64,000 nucleotides of DNA from Bacteroidaceae bacterium (GCA_017379075.1 JAFNXL010000027.1:62001-126000), one strand, 5' to 3'. Shown: positions 8,155 to 16,509, numbered from the stretch's first letter. Notes: generated by a model not told the origin, from the letters alone. A program made the numbers and translations.

Positions 8155-10416
8155 TTAACTTTCGTCGGAGATTTCCCAATTTATAGATTGATTGATTTCA
8201 TCATACATCATGATAACTTTATCACCGGCTTTTATATCTCCAGAGATAATTAATTTTGACAATGGACGTCTTATTTCTTTTCTGATGATTCCAAGAATAG
8301 GCCTTGCACCATAGTGTGCGTTAAATCCAACTTTTGTTACATATTTACGTGCAGATTCATGAATTCCAAATTCGATGTTCTGTTCATTGAGTGTCTTAAG
8401 CAGATTCTTTATATGGATGTCAAAAATCTTATCAATCATTTCTTCCGTAATTGGCGAGAAAGGAACTATTTCTGTCAAACGGGCCAGAAATTCCGGACGA
8501 AATTGTCCTTGCATAACTTCCAGCATTTGGTCGTGAGTCGGCACCTTATTCTCTGCAAATGATTTGAATATATAATCACTTCCAATATTAGATGTAAAGA
8601 TAATAAGCGAATTGGAGAAATCACCGACCCTGCCAAGACGATCGTGTAATTTGCCTTCATCCAAGATTTGAAGGAATAAATCAAATACTGATTTATGTGC
8701 CTTTTCAATTTCATCAAACAATACCACAGAATAAGGTTTCTGTCTAATTTGATTAACCAAGAGACCACCTTCTTCATATCCAACATATCCCGGAGGAGCG
8801 CCATATAGCAATGCTACGGAATGTTCTTCTTTATATTCGGACATGTCAAAGCGGAGGATACTGGTTTCATCGTTAAACAGAAAATCAGCAAGTGATTTTG
8901 CCAACTCTGTTTTACCGGTACCGGTAGGACCGAGAAAGAAGAACGAACCTATTGGCTGGCCTTTCTTGTTTAGTCCAGAACGAGACTCATATATAGCATC
9001 CAATATACTTTTTATAGCATGGTTTTGTCCAACCACTCTTTTGTGTAATATGGCTTCTGCATTGGATAACTTTTCTCTCTCTTCAGATTGAATATTACCC
9101 ATTGGAATACCAGTCATCTTAGACACGACGTCCCTTATTGTGTCTTTCTCTAATCTGTCAATTTTCTTATTTGCGGCATTACCACCTTCAATATCAGCAA
9201 GTTCGTTTTCAATTTTTACAGATGCCATAGAGCGGTCCAAAAGGTCTAAAGCGGATGAAGGGAGATTTTTGTCCGACATATATCTTTTAGCTAACCGAAC
9301 GATTTCTGATGGGACATCATCTTCCATAGGTATATTGTGGAATCCTTCGTATTCTGCACATTTACTCTTTAAAATCTCTATAGCCAGTTCTTCTGTCGGT
9401 TCGTCTACTGTAATTTTTTCAAAGAATGCTATCAGTTCTTTGTCGTTCTCTATGTCTTTGGTATAACCATCAATTGTTGTTGTACATATTAACTGAAGCT
9501 GGTTCTTTGACAATACTTTTTTAAGGATAGGCAATATTCCATTTAAAACAGATTGCTTGTCTTCTATTCTGTGGAAATTTTCGATAACAAGAACTGGTTG
9601 AGGGGTATTCAGTATGTTTTTTACAACATCCTTAAATCTGTCTTCTATTTCGCCTTTATAACTGACTCCTTGACTTAGAGAAATCACATCCAATTCAAAT
9701 GGATGAAGGTTTGCCAATGATGCGGGTATTTGTTTATCTTTAATGAGTTGAACCAAACAATCAATAAGACTTGTTTTTCCTACGCCAGTTTCACCAACAA
9801 TCAATATGTTTGCTCTATCCTTTCGTGCCAGGACCTCAATCAATGAGCGCTTTTCATTATCAAACCCAATAATAGGTGATTCTTGACTATCATTCAATAA
9901 AGAATAATAATATTCACTTTCTTCAACCACTTTATTAGACTGAATGATAGGACTCGCTTCTTTTATCTCACCAGAAGATGCGTCTTTAATTACGCTTAAT
10001 ACCTTATCAGCCTTTAATGGCATTGTCTTCAGCTGCTCAAAGGAAAATGCAATGCCAGGCGTGATTAGAGCTGCTAAAATACAAGTGGTATCGATTTGGG
10101 ATAAACCTGCTTTTTCTGATATATTTATAGCTTCTTTGATAACAGATTTAGTTTCATGTGAGAAATCGAACCCTTTCATTTTATAGGGTGATTTGTCACA
10201 TTGTTGAATACGCATATCCGCCCAATCAACAAGATAATAATAATCAGAATCCAACGTATCCTCAATAAAATTGACTAATCCGGCACTCTTATGAAGTAAA
10301 GCTCTCAATATATGTGCGGGTTCTATTAACGGACTGTTATTGTCGTTAGCGTATGATTGTGCGATATGAAGCAAATCAAAATGCAAGCAGCTTAATTGTT
10401 CTACATATTTGTCCAT
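8155..10416 (-). CDS. tssH: T6SS-associated AAA+ ATPase TssH (ClpV-like), with a degenerate first ATPase domain
   Basis: ClpV disassembles contracted sheath for reuse. The protein has 753 residues: a Clp N-terminal domain (1-145), AAA domain 1 with Walker A GETGVGKT at 208-215, a very short linker instead of the long coiled-coil middle domain (about 400-425), and AAA domain 2 with Walker A GPTGTGKT at 496-503 and Walker B VVLFDE at 564-569. Domain 1 looks catalytically impaired. Its Walker B reads VLVIENF, with Asn in place of the catalytic Glu, and the ERRF arginine-finger region of ClpB reads IAFF. Only domain 2 keeps all the hydrolysis residues. It is the first core tss gene of the locus and is nearly contiguous with tssB. 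Confidence 0.88.
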   Translation of the reverse strand: MDKYVEQLSCLHFDLLHIAQSYANDNNSPLIEPAHILRALLHKSAGLVNFIEDTLDSDYYYLVDWADMRIQQCDKSPYKMKGFDFSHETKSVIKEAINISEKAGLSQIDTTCILAALITPGIAFSFEQLKTMPLKADKVLSVIKDASSGEIKEASPIIQSNKVVEESEYYYSLLNDSQESPIIGFDNEKRSLIEVLARKDRANILIVGETGVGKTSLIDCLVQLIKDKQIPASLANLHPFELDVISLSQGVSYKGEIEDRFKDVVKNILNTPQPVLVIENFHRIEDKQSVLNGILPILKKVLSKNQLQLICTTTIDGYTKDIENDKELIAFFEKITVDEPTEELAIEILKSKCAEYEGFHNIPMEDDVPSEIVRLAKRYMSDKNLPSSALDLLDRSMASVKIENELADIEGGNAANKKIDRLEKDTIRDVVSKMTGIPMGNIQSEEREKLSNAEAILHKRVVGQNHAIKSILDAIYESRSGLNKKGQPIGSFFFLGPTGTGKTELAKSLADFLFNDETSILRFDMSEYKEEHSVALLYGAPPGYVGYEEGGLLVNQIRQKPYSVVLFDEIEKAHKSVFDLFLQILDEGKLHDRLGRVGDFSNSLIIFTSNIGSDYIFKSFAENKVPTHDQMLEVMQGQFRPEFLARLTEIVPFSPITEEMIDKIFDIHIKNLLKTLNEQNIEFGIHESARKYVTKVGFNAHYGARPILGIIRKEIRRPLSKLIISGDIKAGDKVIMMYDEINQSINWEISDES

Positions 10417-10463
10417 AATATATTATATTTTCTTTATAACAATATTTTATTGGGGATTCCCTG

Positions 10464-11333
10464 TTATTGTATTTCGCCAAATAAACTCGGGTAAAAAGTC
10501 GCCTTTTCAAAAAGTTCTTTTTTAAATTCCTCAAAATCGCTACGTTCCCAATCCTCATGAAATGTTTTACCAGATTGCTTATAGGTAAGTATATAAGAAT
10601 TTGGAGTTTTCCATTTTATATCACAACGGTTCCCACCTTCTTTTGTGACTTTTCCATTTTTGTTATACTCAAAGGTTTCCATTGATCCCCCTATACGATC
10701 GTAATTGGTTATATGGAACATCATACGGTATTCATTTCCATAAATCTTATATGTAGTCCCGTTTGCATCCTTACGTTTCCAGAATCCGCTAAAAATATTA
10801 TTATCCTTTTTCTTTTTTTCTGTAAAAATTTGATGGAAGATCTCAAAATTTCTTGAAGGTTCAAACTCTTTTTTATAATACTCCATTACAATTGTTCCCT
10901 TTTCTATAGTCCTATGACTACTCATATTACAAACCCACTTATTTGTAAAACCTTTTTCATTCGCCTCAACCACATCTATTGTAGAACTGGAAAGTATGAA
11001 GGTTGGTACCAATTGATTATTTGACTTAACTTCAAAAAACTCTAACTGAAGTACATAAGTTTTATATTCGTTTGACTCATCACAAGAATCTGTAGTTATA
11101 ACTTTGTAAACATCAAATGGATATTTCTCTATTGCATTTTCTCCGCGTTTATATGCTGTCATCCTATAAATACCATCTGTCCTTAAGACCTTAATCATTG
11201 GGGAATTTGAATCAACGATTCTATACTTTACTGAATCAGTCATATTCTTAATCGAATCAGAAACAGTTTGGGCACTACAGGTAAAAGCGAAAACTGAACA
11301 TACTGTTAAAAAGAGACTAATAATAGTTTTCAT
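10464..11333 (-). CDS. Exported protein with lipocalin-like (DUF4488-type) C-terminal domain
   Basis: The 289-residue product begins with a signal peptide (MKTIISLFLTVCSVFAFTCSAQ) that is almost identical, in protein and DNA, to that of the Sel1 protein encoded upstream. Two similar beta-rich halves follow. The C-terminal one, about 175-275, contains GFWKRKDANGTTYKIYGNEYRMMFHITNY and TYKQSGKTFHEDWERSDFEEF, resembling the DUF4488 lipocalin-like family of Bacteroidetes. It lies between the Sel1 gene and clpV, 47 bases before clpV, and may be co-transcribed with the T6SS genes. Its role there is unknown. The shared leader suggests it arrived or was duplicated through recombination in this locus. 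Confidence 0.6.
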   Translation of the reverse strand: MKTIISLFLTVCSVFAFTCSAQTVSDSIKNMTDSVKYRIVDSNSPMIKVLRTDGIYRMTAYKRGENAIEKYPFDVYKVITTDSCDESNEYKTYVLQLEFFEVKSNNQLVPTFILSSSTIDVVEANEKGFTNKWVCNMSSHRTIEKGTIVMEYYKKEFEPSRNFEIFHQIFTEKKKKDNNIFSGFWKRKDANGTTYKIYGNEYRMMFHITNYDRIGGSMETFEYNKNGKVTKEGGNRCDIKWKTPNSYILTYKQSGKTFHEDWERSDFEEFKKELFEKATFYPSLFGEIQ

Positions 11334-11375
11334 AATCTATTTCCCTAAGGTATATAATATCAAACATTATTATAC

Positions 11376-11441
11376 ATCATTCTTATTTATCATAACGCAA
11401 ACATAGCCAAGGAGATTCATATATACACCTATCATTGGTTT
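11376..11441 (-). repeat. 66-bp perfect direct repeat copy A: remnant of an upxY 3' end
   Basis: This segment is identical over 66 bases to 12527-12592, which is the end of the intact upxY coding region. Here no upxY frame precedes it, so it is a fragment. Similarity continues past the repeat through the spacer and into the signal-peptide codons of the next gene, so the homologous block is about 170 bp long. Confidence 0.9.
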
Positions 11442-11457
11442 TCTTATCGTATTTGAA

Positions 11458-12483
11458 CTATTTTTGTTGTAACCATTGTATAAAAGCATCTATATCTATT
11501 ATATCTATAGTATCTATAGTTATCGTATCTTTTATTATTGTCGTGTCTTGTCCCACAATTCTTTTAGTTACTTCTCTCCTCCCTTTTTTGAATTTTTTTG
11601 TTACACGAAATGATTCTGTAATTGTAGTTGTATCTTTGATTACACTTTTATGTGTGGAAAAAGCTTTTGTATCAACCTTATCTTTCAATAATTCTTGTGC
11701 AAGAAAATCGCCTTGAGCGGCTGCTTTACGAAACCATTTTTCTGTTTCTTTATAAGACTGTTGTACTCCCTTACCATCCCTATAACACTTTCCTAATTCA
11801 TATTGGGCAGAACTATGACCCTGATTTGCGGCCTTGCGAAACCATTTTACTGCTTCTGTAAAAGACTGCTCTACACCATCTCCATCTAGATAACTTTTTC
11901 CTAATTTATATTGTGCATAATCGTATCCCAGAGTTGCGCTCTTACGAAACCAATATACGGCTTCGGTAAAGGATTGTTCTACACCTTCTCCACCTTCGTA
12001 ACAAAGCCCTAACGAGTATTGTGCGTTAGAATTCCCCTTATCTGCTGCTTTACGATACCATTTAACTGCTTCCGTTAAAGACTTTTCTACACCATTTCCA
12101 CATTCATAACAAATTCCCAACATGAACTGTGCGTTAGAATTCCCCTTATCTGCTGCTTTACGGTACCATTTTACTGCTTCCGTTAAGGACTTTTTTACAC
12201 CTTTTCCATATTCATAACAAATTCCCAAAATGAACTGTGCGTTAGAATCTCCATTATCTGCTGCTTTACGATACCATTTAACTGCTTCTGTTAAGGACTT
12301 TTCTACACCTTTTCCATATTCATAACAATATCCTAAACGATATTGCGCTTCAGCTATACCTTGTTCTGCTGCCTTTAAAATGGAATCACTAAAAGTGACA
12401 TCTGACTTTGAAACATTTTGGGCACTACAGGTAAAAGCAAAAACTGAGCAAATTGTTAAAAAGAGTCTAATAATAGTCCTCAT
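11458..12483 (-). CDS. Exported Sel1-repeat (TPR-like) protein
   Basis: The 341-residue protein has a signal peptide (MRTIIRLFLTICSVFAFTCSAQ), then six consecutive 36-residue Sel1 repeats between about residues 40 and 260. Each has the form AQxxLGxCYExGxGVxxSxTEAVKWYRKAA. A threonine- and isoleucine-rich tail follows, with basic KKFKKGRREVTKRI. The repeats are also alike in DNA, with a period of 108 bases, so copy number could change by recombination. Sel1 proteins are protein-binding scaffolds (established); the partner here is unknown. The gene lies 34 bases after upxY and is the first of the genes UpxY could control. Confidence 0.85.
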   Translation of the reverse strand: MRTIIRLFLTICSVFAFTCSAQNVSKSDVTFSDSILKAAEQGIAEAQYRLGYCYEYGKGVEKSLTEAVKWYRKAADNGDSNAQFILGICYEYGKGVKKSLTEAVKWYRKAADKGNSNAQFMLGICYECGNGVEKSLTEAVKWYRKAADKGNSNAQYSLGLCYEGGEGVEQSFTEAVYWFRKSATLGYDYAQYKLGKSYLDGDGVEQSFTEAVKWFRKAANQGHSSAQYELGKCYRDGKGVQQSYKETEKWFRKAAAQGDFLAQELLKDKVDTKAFSTHKSVIKDTTTITESFRVTKKFKKGRREVTKRIVGQDTTIIKDTITIDTIDIIDIDAFIQWLQQK

Positions 12484-12517
12484 AATTCTACTTCTTTAAC
12501 AAATATAAGATTAAACT

Positions 12518-13093
12518 TCATTTTATATCATTCTTATTTATCATAACGCAAACATAGCCAAGGAGATTCATATATACACCTATCATTGGTTTGTTTTCCT
12601 CTATATAACAAATATTGCCTTTAAGGCCTTTTAACGATCCCCTGATAACCTCCACTTCGTCACCGACCTTTAATAGAGAATCAGTCACATTAACTTCTGT
12701 GTCTGCATGATGAAGCATAAACTTTAAATGCTCCATCTGCTGGTCAGGAATTACGGCTGCATTCTTATGCCCTGGATAGGATAACACCTTATATATATAA
12801 GAATAGTTTCTGATTTGCCTTTCGGTATGCTCATCTGTATGTACAAACACCACCATTGGCATAACCACCCGTTCTATTTTCTTTTTACGGTCGCTCCATT
12901 GGTGAATTTCCATTTGGGTGGGAACATAATTCTCAATTCCTAACTTACTCAAACGTTCGCTAACTTTCTTCTCTGTACACATTTGTACAAGCACTGCGAT
13001 CCAACGTTTTGGGTACGCTTCGCGGTCGGTTGTCCCATTGGCAACCGTAGCTTTTGTATCAGAGAATGTACCATTCATAAGCGTTATATCCAT
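12518..13093 (-). CDS. upxY: UpxY-family NusG-like transcription antiterminator at the head of the T6SS locus
   Basis: This 191-residue NusG paralogue has an NGN domain at about 28-125 (PKRWIAVLVQMCTEKKVSERLSKLGIENYVPTQ, VVMPMVVFVHT) and a C-terminal KOW domain at about 140-190 (LKVGDEVEVIRGSLKGLKGNICYIEEN). In Bacteroides, UpxY proteins are encoded first in capsule operons and stop premature termination in the leader of their own operon (established). No capsule genes occur here; the downstream genes are the Sel1 protein and the T6SS. An intrinsic terminator ends 5 bases before the start codon. A second in-frame ATG lies five codons in, at 13078. The 3' end carries copy B (12527-12592) of the 66-bp repeat. 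Confidence 0.88.
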   Translation of the reverse strand: MDITLMNGTFSDTKATVANGTTDREAYPKRWIAVLVQMCTEKKVSERLSKLGIENYVPTQMEIHQWSDRKKKIERVVMPMVVFVHTDEHTERQIRNYSYIYKVLSYPGHKNAAVIPDQQMEHLKFMLHHADTEVNVTDSLLKVGDEVEVIRGSLKGLKGNICYIEENKPMIGVYMNLLGYVCVMINKNDIK

Positions 13094-13097
13094 GACT

Positions 13098-13134
13098 AAA
13101 AAAGCGTGAGATTCGTACTCGTTACTTATCTCAC
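13098..13134 (-). terminator. Intrinsic terminator in the leader, ending just before the upxY start
   Basis: On the minus strand GTGAGAT pairs with ATCTCAC around a 15-base loop (13106-13134). GC and six U residues (13103-13098) follow. The U-tract ends 5 bases before the upxY ATG at 13093. Its place in the leader of an antiterminator gene suggests a controlled termination site. Confidence 0.7.
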
Positions 13135-13140
13135 ACTCCT

Positions 13141-13186
13141 GGCCTTCGAACTTGCCCTTCAGTAAAGATAAGCAACTTCGAAGCCC
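13141..13186 (-). promoter_or_regulatory. Leader hairpin upstream of upxY
   Basis: CTTCGAACTTGC (13144-13155) and GCAACTTCGAAG (13172-13183) form a 12-bp stem with one mismatch; the flanking GG and CC extend it to 13141-13186. It lies 7 bases upstream of the terminator stem in the transcript. A third TTCGAAGTT occurs at 13318-13326. This could be a pausing or recognition element for UpxY (inference). Confidence 0.5.
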
Positions 13187-13504
13187 ACGCCGATATGAAT
13201 ATAATACACCTTATATAATAGTTCCGTCACAAATGTGAGGTACTACAAAAAAGGAGATGGTTATAAACACATCCCAGGGACATCTACCGTTGCGTCATCG
13301 TCTACTGAATTTTCCAAGTGTTCGAAGTTTGGAGTGCAGCGATGAAGCGTCAGAGTAAACGCCTTCTATGTCCGTCCTCTCTTCCCACCCATTACCCGCT
13401 TCATGAGTTTTACCTCACTCTGCCCGGCGTGAGCTGCCTTGCCATTTCCGTGAAAGAGCACGTCTTCCTGTGGAATTATGGACAAAGAACTGAGAGTCCG
13501 ACTG

Positions 13505-13532
13505 CAAATTTAATAAAAATTATGTAAACAAA
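13505..13532 (-). promoter_or_regulatory. Possible promoter for the upxY transcript
   Basis: The minus strand reads TAAATTTG (13512-13505), an exact Bacteroidetes -7 box. A TTTG lies upstream at 13532-13529, but the spacing is 16 rather than 19-21 bases. If used, the leader before upxY would be about 400 nucleotides. Confidence 0.3.
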
Positions 13533-13599
13533 GTATAAAAAACAGAGAAAAATAAAAGAATCTGCTATGAATCTAAGTTTTGCAGTGAAAACTCGATGT

Positions 13600-14150
13600 A
13601 TTAAGTCCATAAACGGACGATGGTGCGTTGGGAAACAAATACTGATGCGTTTGATAACTCAACAGCATCTAATCGCCCACGCAGCCTATTGTCTTTTCAG
13701 AGCAGTAGTACTGCATGTGCTTACGCAGTAGTACTGCAATGGCACATGAAGTATATCTTCTCGGAGCAAACAAGCTATCTACCTTGAACAAGTAAGCTAT
13801 CATATTTTTTTATTCCCGAAGAATGAAACGCAATAAAACAAATGCAAACAGATTGTTATTGCCATGACAACATGCGTCATACTGATAGAGGAACAAGACA
13901 CATCAAAGTAAATATTCTTTACAAAACAGTGAAACCATTTAAAGGTGTTTTAATATCCAAATGTAAAAATCGGGCAATTGGGGCGAAAAATGCGCCCAGT
14001 TGGAAAAAAATATGTTTCCAACTGGGGAAATTATTTTTTCCAACTGGAAACTTGAAATTAGGGGGTTATCGCAAAAATCTGCTAATTCATCCCTATTTCA
14101 TGTTTGTCCACCCAAAAAGGCTCTAACCTTACACGGTAAAAAGTTTTGAC
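13600..14150. other. Hairpin-rich non-coding spacer
   Basis: No credible gene is present between upxY and the GH20 gene. The spacer has two GCAGTAGTACTGC palindromes near 13705-13740. It also has a perfect 12-bp hairpin at 13995-14026 (CCCAGTTGGAAA with TTTCCAACTGGG), a third arm TTCCAACTGGAA at 14038-14049, and GGGC/GCCC pairs around 13981-13997. The GCAGTAGTACTGC type also occurs at 47.34-47.43 kb. Confidence 0.6.
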
Positions 14151-14181
14151 ATAAAAAAAGATGTACCGTTTGATACATCTT
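14151..14181 (-). terminator. Intrinsic terminator after the GH20 gene
   Basis: On the minus strand AAGATGTA and TACATCTT form an 8-bp stem with an 8-base loop, followed by a run of seven U residues. It lies 43 bases after the GH20 stop codon. Confidence 0.8.
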
Positions 14182-14223
14182 ATAATTGGGAAATCATTTT
14201 AAGAACCACCCTATCCCGGAAAT

Positions 14224-16251
14224 TCAATTAACAATAATTTCATCGGCAAATATCCAGCCTCCATGTTGGGCGGAAGAACGGGCTTCAACCTTGATATAGC
14301 GAGCTGTGGTCCGGCCTTTCCATCCCCATTGTTCTATCTTGTTGAGAGGAAGTTTGGATACAGGATGGTCTGTATTCTTAAGTTCTGCAAATGTTTCGCC
14401 ATCTGTAGACACAGAGATTTTATATTCTGCAGGGAAATAGATTTCGGGACCGCTGCACTGGAGAAAATCTGTTGAGATTTCCTTCACACGCATTACCTTT
14501 CCCAAATCCAATGTTACATCCAGATAATTCCATCCGATAAAGCCTTGCCAACGTCCGTCACCATAGTTCCAACCTCCGTACAATCCGTCAGTCAGTGTGG
14601 TTTCCTTTGTTCCGCAATACTTTTCGTTAAACTTGCGATGATAGGTAACCTTTGCCCCAATGGCCTTATGTCGGATTGGATGCGTCACTTCTGGACGGTT
14701 TCCGATTTCCTTCCGCAGGTCGAAGGCATTGACTCCCCACTTATGCAAACGAATTGTCTGAGCAAGCACACGTTGGCGGAATTCGGGAAAATCTTTTTCT
14801 GCCGTTCCGCTCCAACCTATTTCCGCAATGGCCAACAGACGAGGATACAGCATATATTCGGCATGAGACGCTGTAGGTACATATTCCGTCCACAAGTTGC
14901 CTTGTATGCCAAGGATATGCTTGCGGTTAGAAGGAGTAATGCCTTTGTCCGGTACAAAGTCGTAAACCATTTCTAAAGAACGATAGCCACCGTAGGCCTC
15001 GGGTTGCGAGTCTGGTGAATCTTGATAACCATCCAGATAACAGAACGCACCAGGAGAAAGTACCACATCGTGTCCCAACTGAATGGCTTCGTTGGCCGCC
15101 TCCACGTTTCGCCAAACCATCACGGCACTGCTTTCCTCAAGCGTTGAGTCGATAATCTCGTCCCATCCAATCAAGGTGCGATTATGTTTTTTAAGGAACT
15201 GTCCGAAATGGCGTATAAGATGTGCCTGTAGTCCGTAAACATCTGCGATACCCTCTTCCTTCATTTTTTGCTTGCAAAGAGGACAATCCCCCCATGAGGC
15301 TTTTCCAGCCTCATCGCCACCCACATGGATGTACTGACTGGGGAAGACGTCCATCACTTCCATCAGCACGTTTTCCAGGAAATCATATGTGGCCACACTT
15401 CCCGGACAGAAATCTGCCTGTTTATACGGAACGTGCGTACAGGACAGTTCGGGATAGGCCGTAAGAACCTCCTCGGAATGGGCGGGCATCTCTATTTCCG
15501 GAATAATCGTAATGCCACGCTCTTGGGCATAACGCACCAAGCCGCGCAACTCATCCTGTGTATAATAACCGCCATAAGCACCGGGGGTTCCTTCCTGTGC
15601 ATAATGGCGTTTGCCGTCATTCCACCATGTCTTCCACAGCGAGTCCGTTCTCCATGCCGCAAAGTTTGTCAGTCTGGGATAGCGCTTTATCTCCATACGC
15701 CAACCCGCAGCATCAGTCAGGTGAAGATGCAAGCGGTTCATTTTATATGATGACATTACATCAATCTGCTTTTTCAGGAAAGAAATTGGAAAGAAATGGC
15801 GCGAAACATCCAACATGGTCCCTCGCCAACCGTAAGCCGGCTCATCCTCTATCACACAGCATGGGTAACAACCATCCTTGTCCTCAAGCTGTTCCAATGT
15901 GGACTTGGCATGCAAAAATCCGATAAAAGAATTGGCAGAAACAATAAGACTGTCCGGAGTGATGCGCAAATTGTAAGCCTCGGAGCAGTAATTGGCAGGA
16001 AGCACAAAAAAGCAAACTCTACCAGGGGCAGAATCTACTGCTTTATTATCCTGTTCTAATGGAAATTGAGCACGATCCACATTTGTCCGGGTTTCCTGCG
16101 AATCATACGTAATCTGATAACCATTCTTGGGACTGAAGACTCCTTTTTTCCATACAACCCGTTGAGGGGCCGGCAACAACGAGTGTGCACATACCAAGGA
16201 GGGCGTAAAGGCAGAAATAAACAATAATGAAAACAGCAGGATGTATTTCAT
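14224..16251 (-). CDS. Exported beta-N-acetylhexosaminidase (GH20) with C-terminal F5/8-type domain
   Basis: This 675-residue enzyme removes terminal beta-linked GlcNAc or GalNAc from glycans. The chosen start, ATG at 16251, gives a clean signal peptide (MKYILLFSLLFISAFTPSLVCA). The frame stays open upstream but runs through the tRNA-Trp gene, so that extension is rejected. A GH20b domain is followed by the catalytic barrel, with RGTMLDVSRHFFP, HLHLTDAAGWR and HVGGDEAGKASW; D313 and E314 are the substrate-assist Asp and acid Glu. Residues about 540-675 form a discoidin-like module (LDVTLDLGKVMRVKEISTDF, ARYIKVEAR). It probably acts in the periplasm or at the outer surface on host or dietary glycans. 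Confidence 0.93.
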   Translation of the reverse strand: MKYILLFSLLFISAFTPSLVCAHSLLPAPQRVVWKKGVFSPKNGYQITYDSQETRTNVDRAQFPLEQDNKAVDSAPGRVCFFVLPANYCSEAYNLRITPDSLIVSANSFIGFLHAKSTLEQLEDKDGCYPCCVIEDEPAYGWRGTMLDVSRHFFPISFLKKQIDVMSSYKMNRLHLHLTDAAGWRMEIKRYPRLTNFAAWRTDSLWKTWWNDGKRHYAQEGTPGAYGGYYTQDELRGLVRYAQERGITIIPEIEMPAHSEEVLTAYPELSCTHVPYKQADFCPGSVATYDFLENVLMEVMDVFPSQYIHVGGDEAGKASWGDCPLCKQKMKEEGIADVYGLQAHLIRHFGQFLKKHNRTLIGWDEIIDSTLEESSAVMVWRNVEAANEAIQLGHDVVLSPGAFCYLDGYQDSPDSQPEAYGGYRSLEMVYDFVPDKGITPSNRKHILGIQGNLWTEYVPTASHAEYMLYPRLLAIAEIGWSGTAEKDFPEFRQRVLAQTIRLHKWGVNAFDLRKEIGNRPEVTHPIRHKAIGAKVTYHRKFNEKYCGTKETTLTDGLYGGWNYGDGRWQGFIGWNYLDVTLDLGKVMRVKEISTDFLQCSGPEIYFPAEYKISVSTDGETFAELKNTDHPVSKLPLNKIEQWGWKGRTTARYIKVEARSSAQHGGWIFADEIIVN

Positions 16252-16281
16252 AAGCGAAGAAAACAAGTTAATTAAAATGAA

Positions 16282-16312
16282 AAAAGACACACCGGTTAAG
16301 GATGCGTCTTTT
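16282..16312 (-). terminator. Terminator after tRNA-Trp
   Basis: On the minus strand AAAAGAC pairs with GTCTTTT and the U-run continues. It lies 4 bases after the tRNA 3' end and 30 bases before the GH20 start. Confidence 0.6.
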
Positions 16313-16316
16313 ACTG

Positions 16317-16389
16317 CACGGGAAGAGAGGCTCGAACTCCCGACACCTGGTTTTGGAGACCAGTGCTCTACCAACTGAGCTATTCCCGT
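16317..16389 (-). tRNA. trpT: tRNA-Trp (anticodon CCA)
   Basis: The 73-nucleotide cloverleaf is on the minus strand. The acceptor arms are ACGGGAA and TTCCCGT with G73. The D arm is AGCTCAGTTGGTAGAGC, the anticodon loop is CTCCAAA on a CTGGT/ACCAG stem, and the T arm contains GTTCGAGC. CCA is not encoded. A Bacteroidetes-type promoter lies just upstream. Confidence 0.95.
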
Positions 16390-16402
16390 AAGTTTGCGGC
16401 TG

Positions 16403-16434
16403 CAAAGGTAGAACTTTTTTTGCAATCCTGCAAC
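16403..16434 (-). promoter_or_regulatory. Promoter of tRNA-Trp
   Basis: The minus strand has TACCTTTG (16410-16403), an exact TAnnTTTG -7 box. GTTG (16434-16431) lies 20 bases upstream and is one base away from the -33 TTTG. The tRNA begins 13 bases downstream. Confidence 0.65.
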
Positions 16435-16509
16435 AAGATTGGAGAAAAAAGCTTAACTTTGCGTAAAAAGTTGTCTCTGACACTTCATTATATAATACAT
16501 GTATCACAA

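Noticed and set aside
11700-12350. 108-bp repeats as a mobile or CRISPR-like array
   Set aside because: They encode in-frame Sel1 repeats of an exported protein.
13144-13327. Invertible promoter formed by TTCGAAGTT repeats upstream of upxY
   Set aside because: The repeat match is only nine bases around a palindromic core and the enclosed segment has no -7 box in either direction; a leader hairpin explains it better.
13318-13527. 69-residue plus-strand frame before upxY
   Set aside because: It lies in the putative leader region on the opposite strand, with no family pattern and no promoter facing it.
16317-16389. tRNA-Trp as the integration site of the AT-rich T6SS region
   Set aside because: The GH20 gene, with normal composition, lies between the tRNA 3' end and the T6SS. 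No integrase is present and I saw no repeat of the tRNA end near 13 kb.
16252-16425. Longer GH20 protein starting at 16425
   Set aside because: It would read through the tRNA-Trp gene; the ATG at 16251 gives a proper signal peptide.
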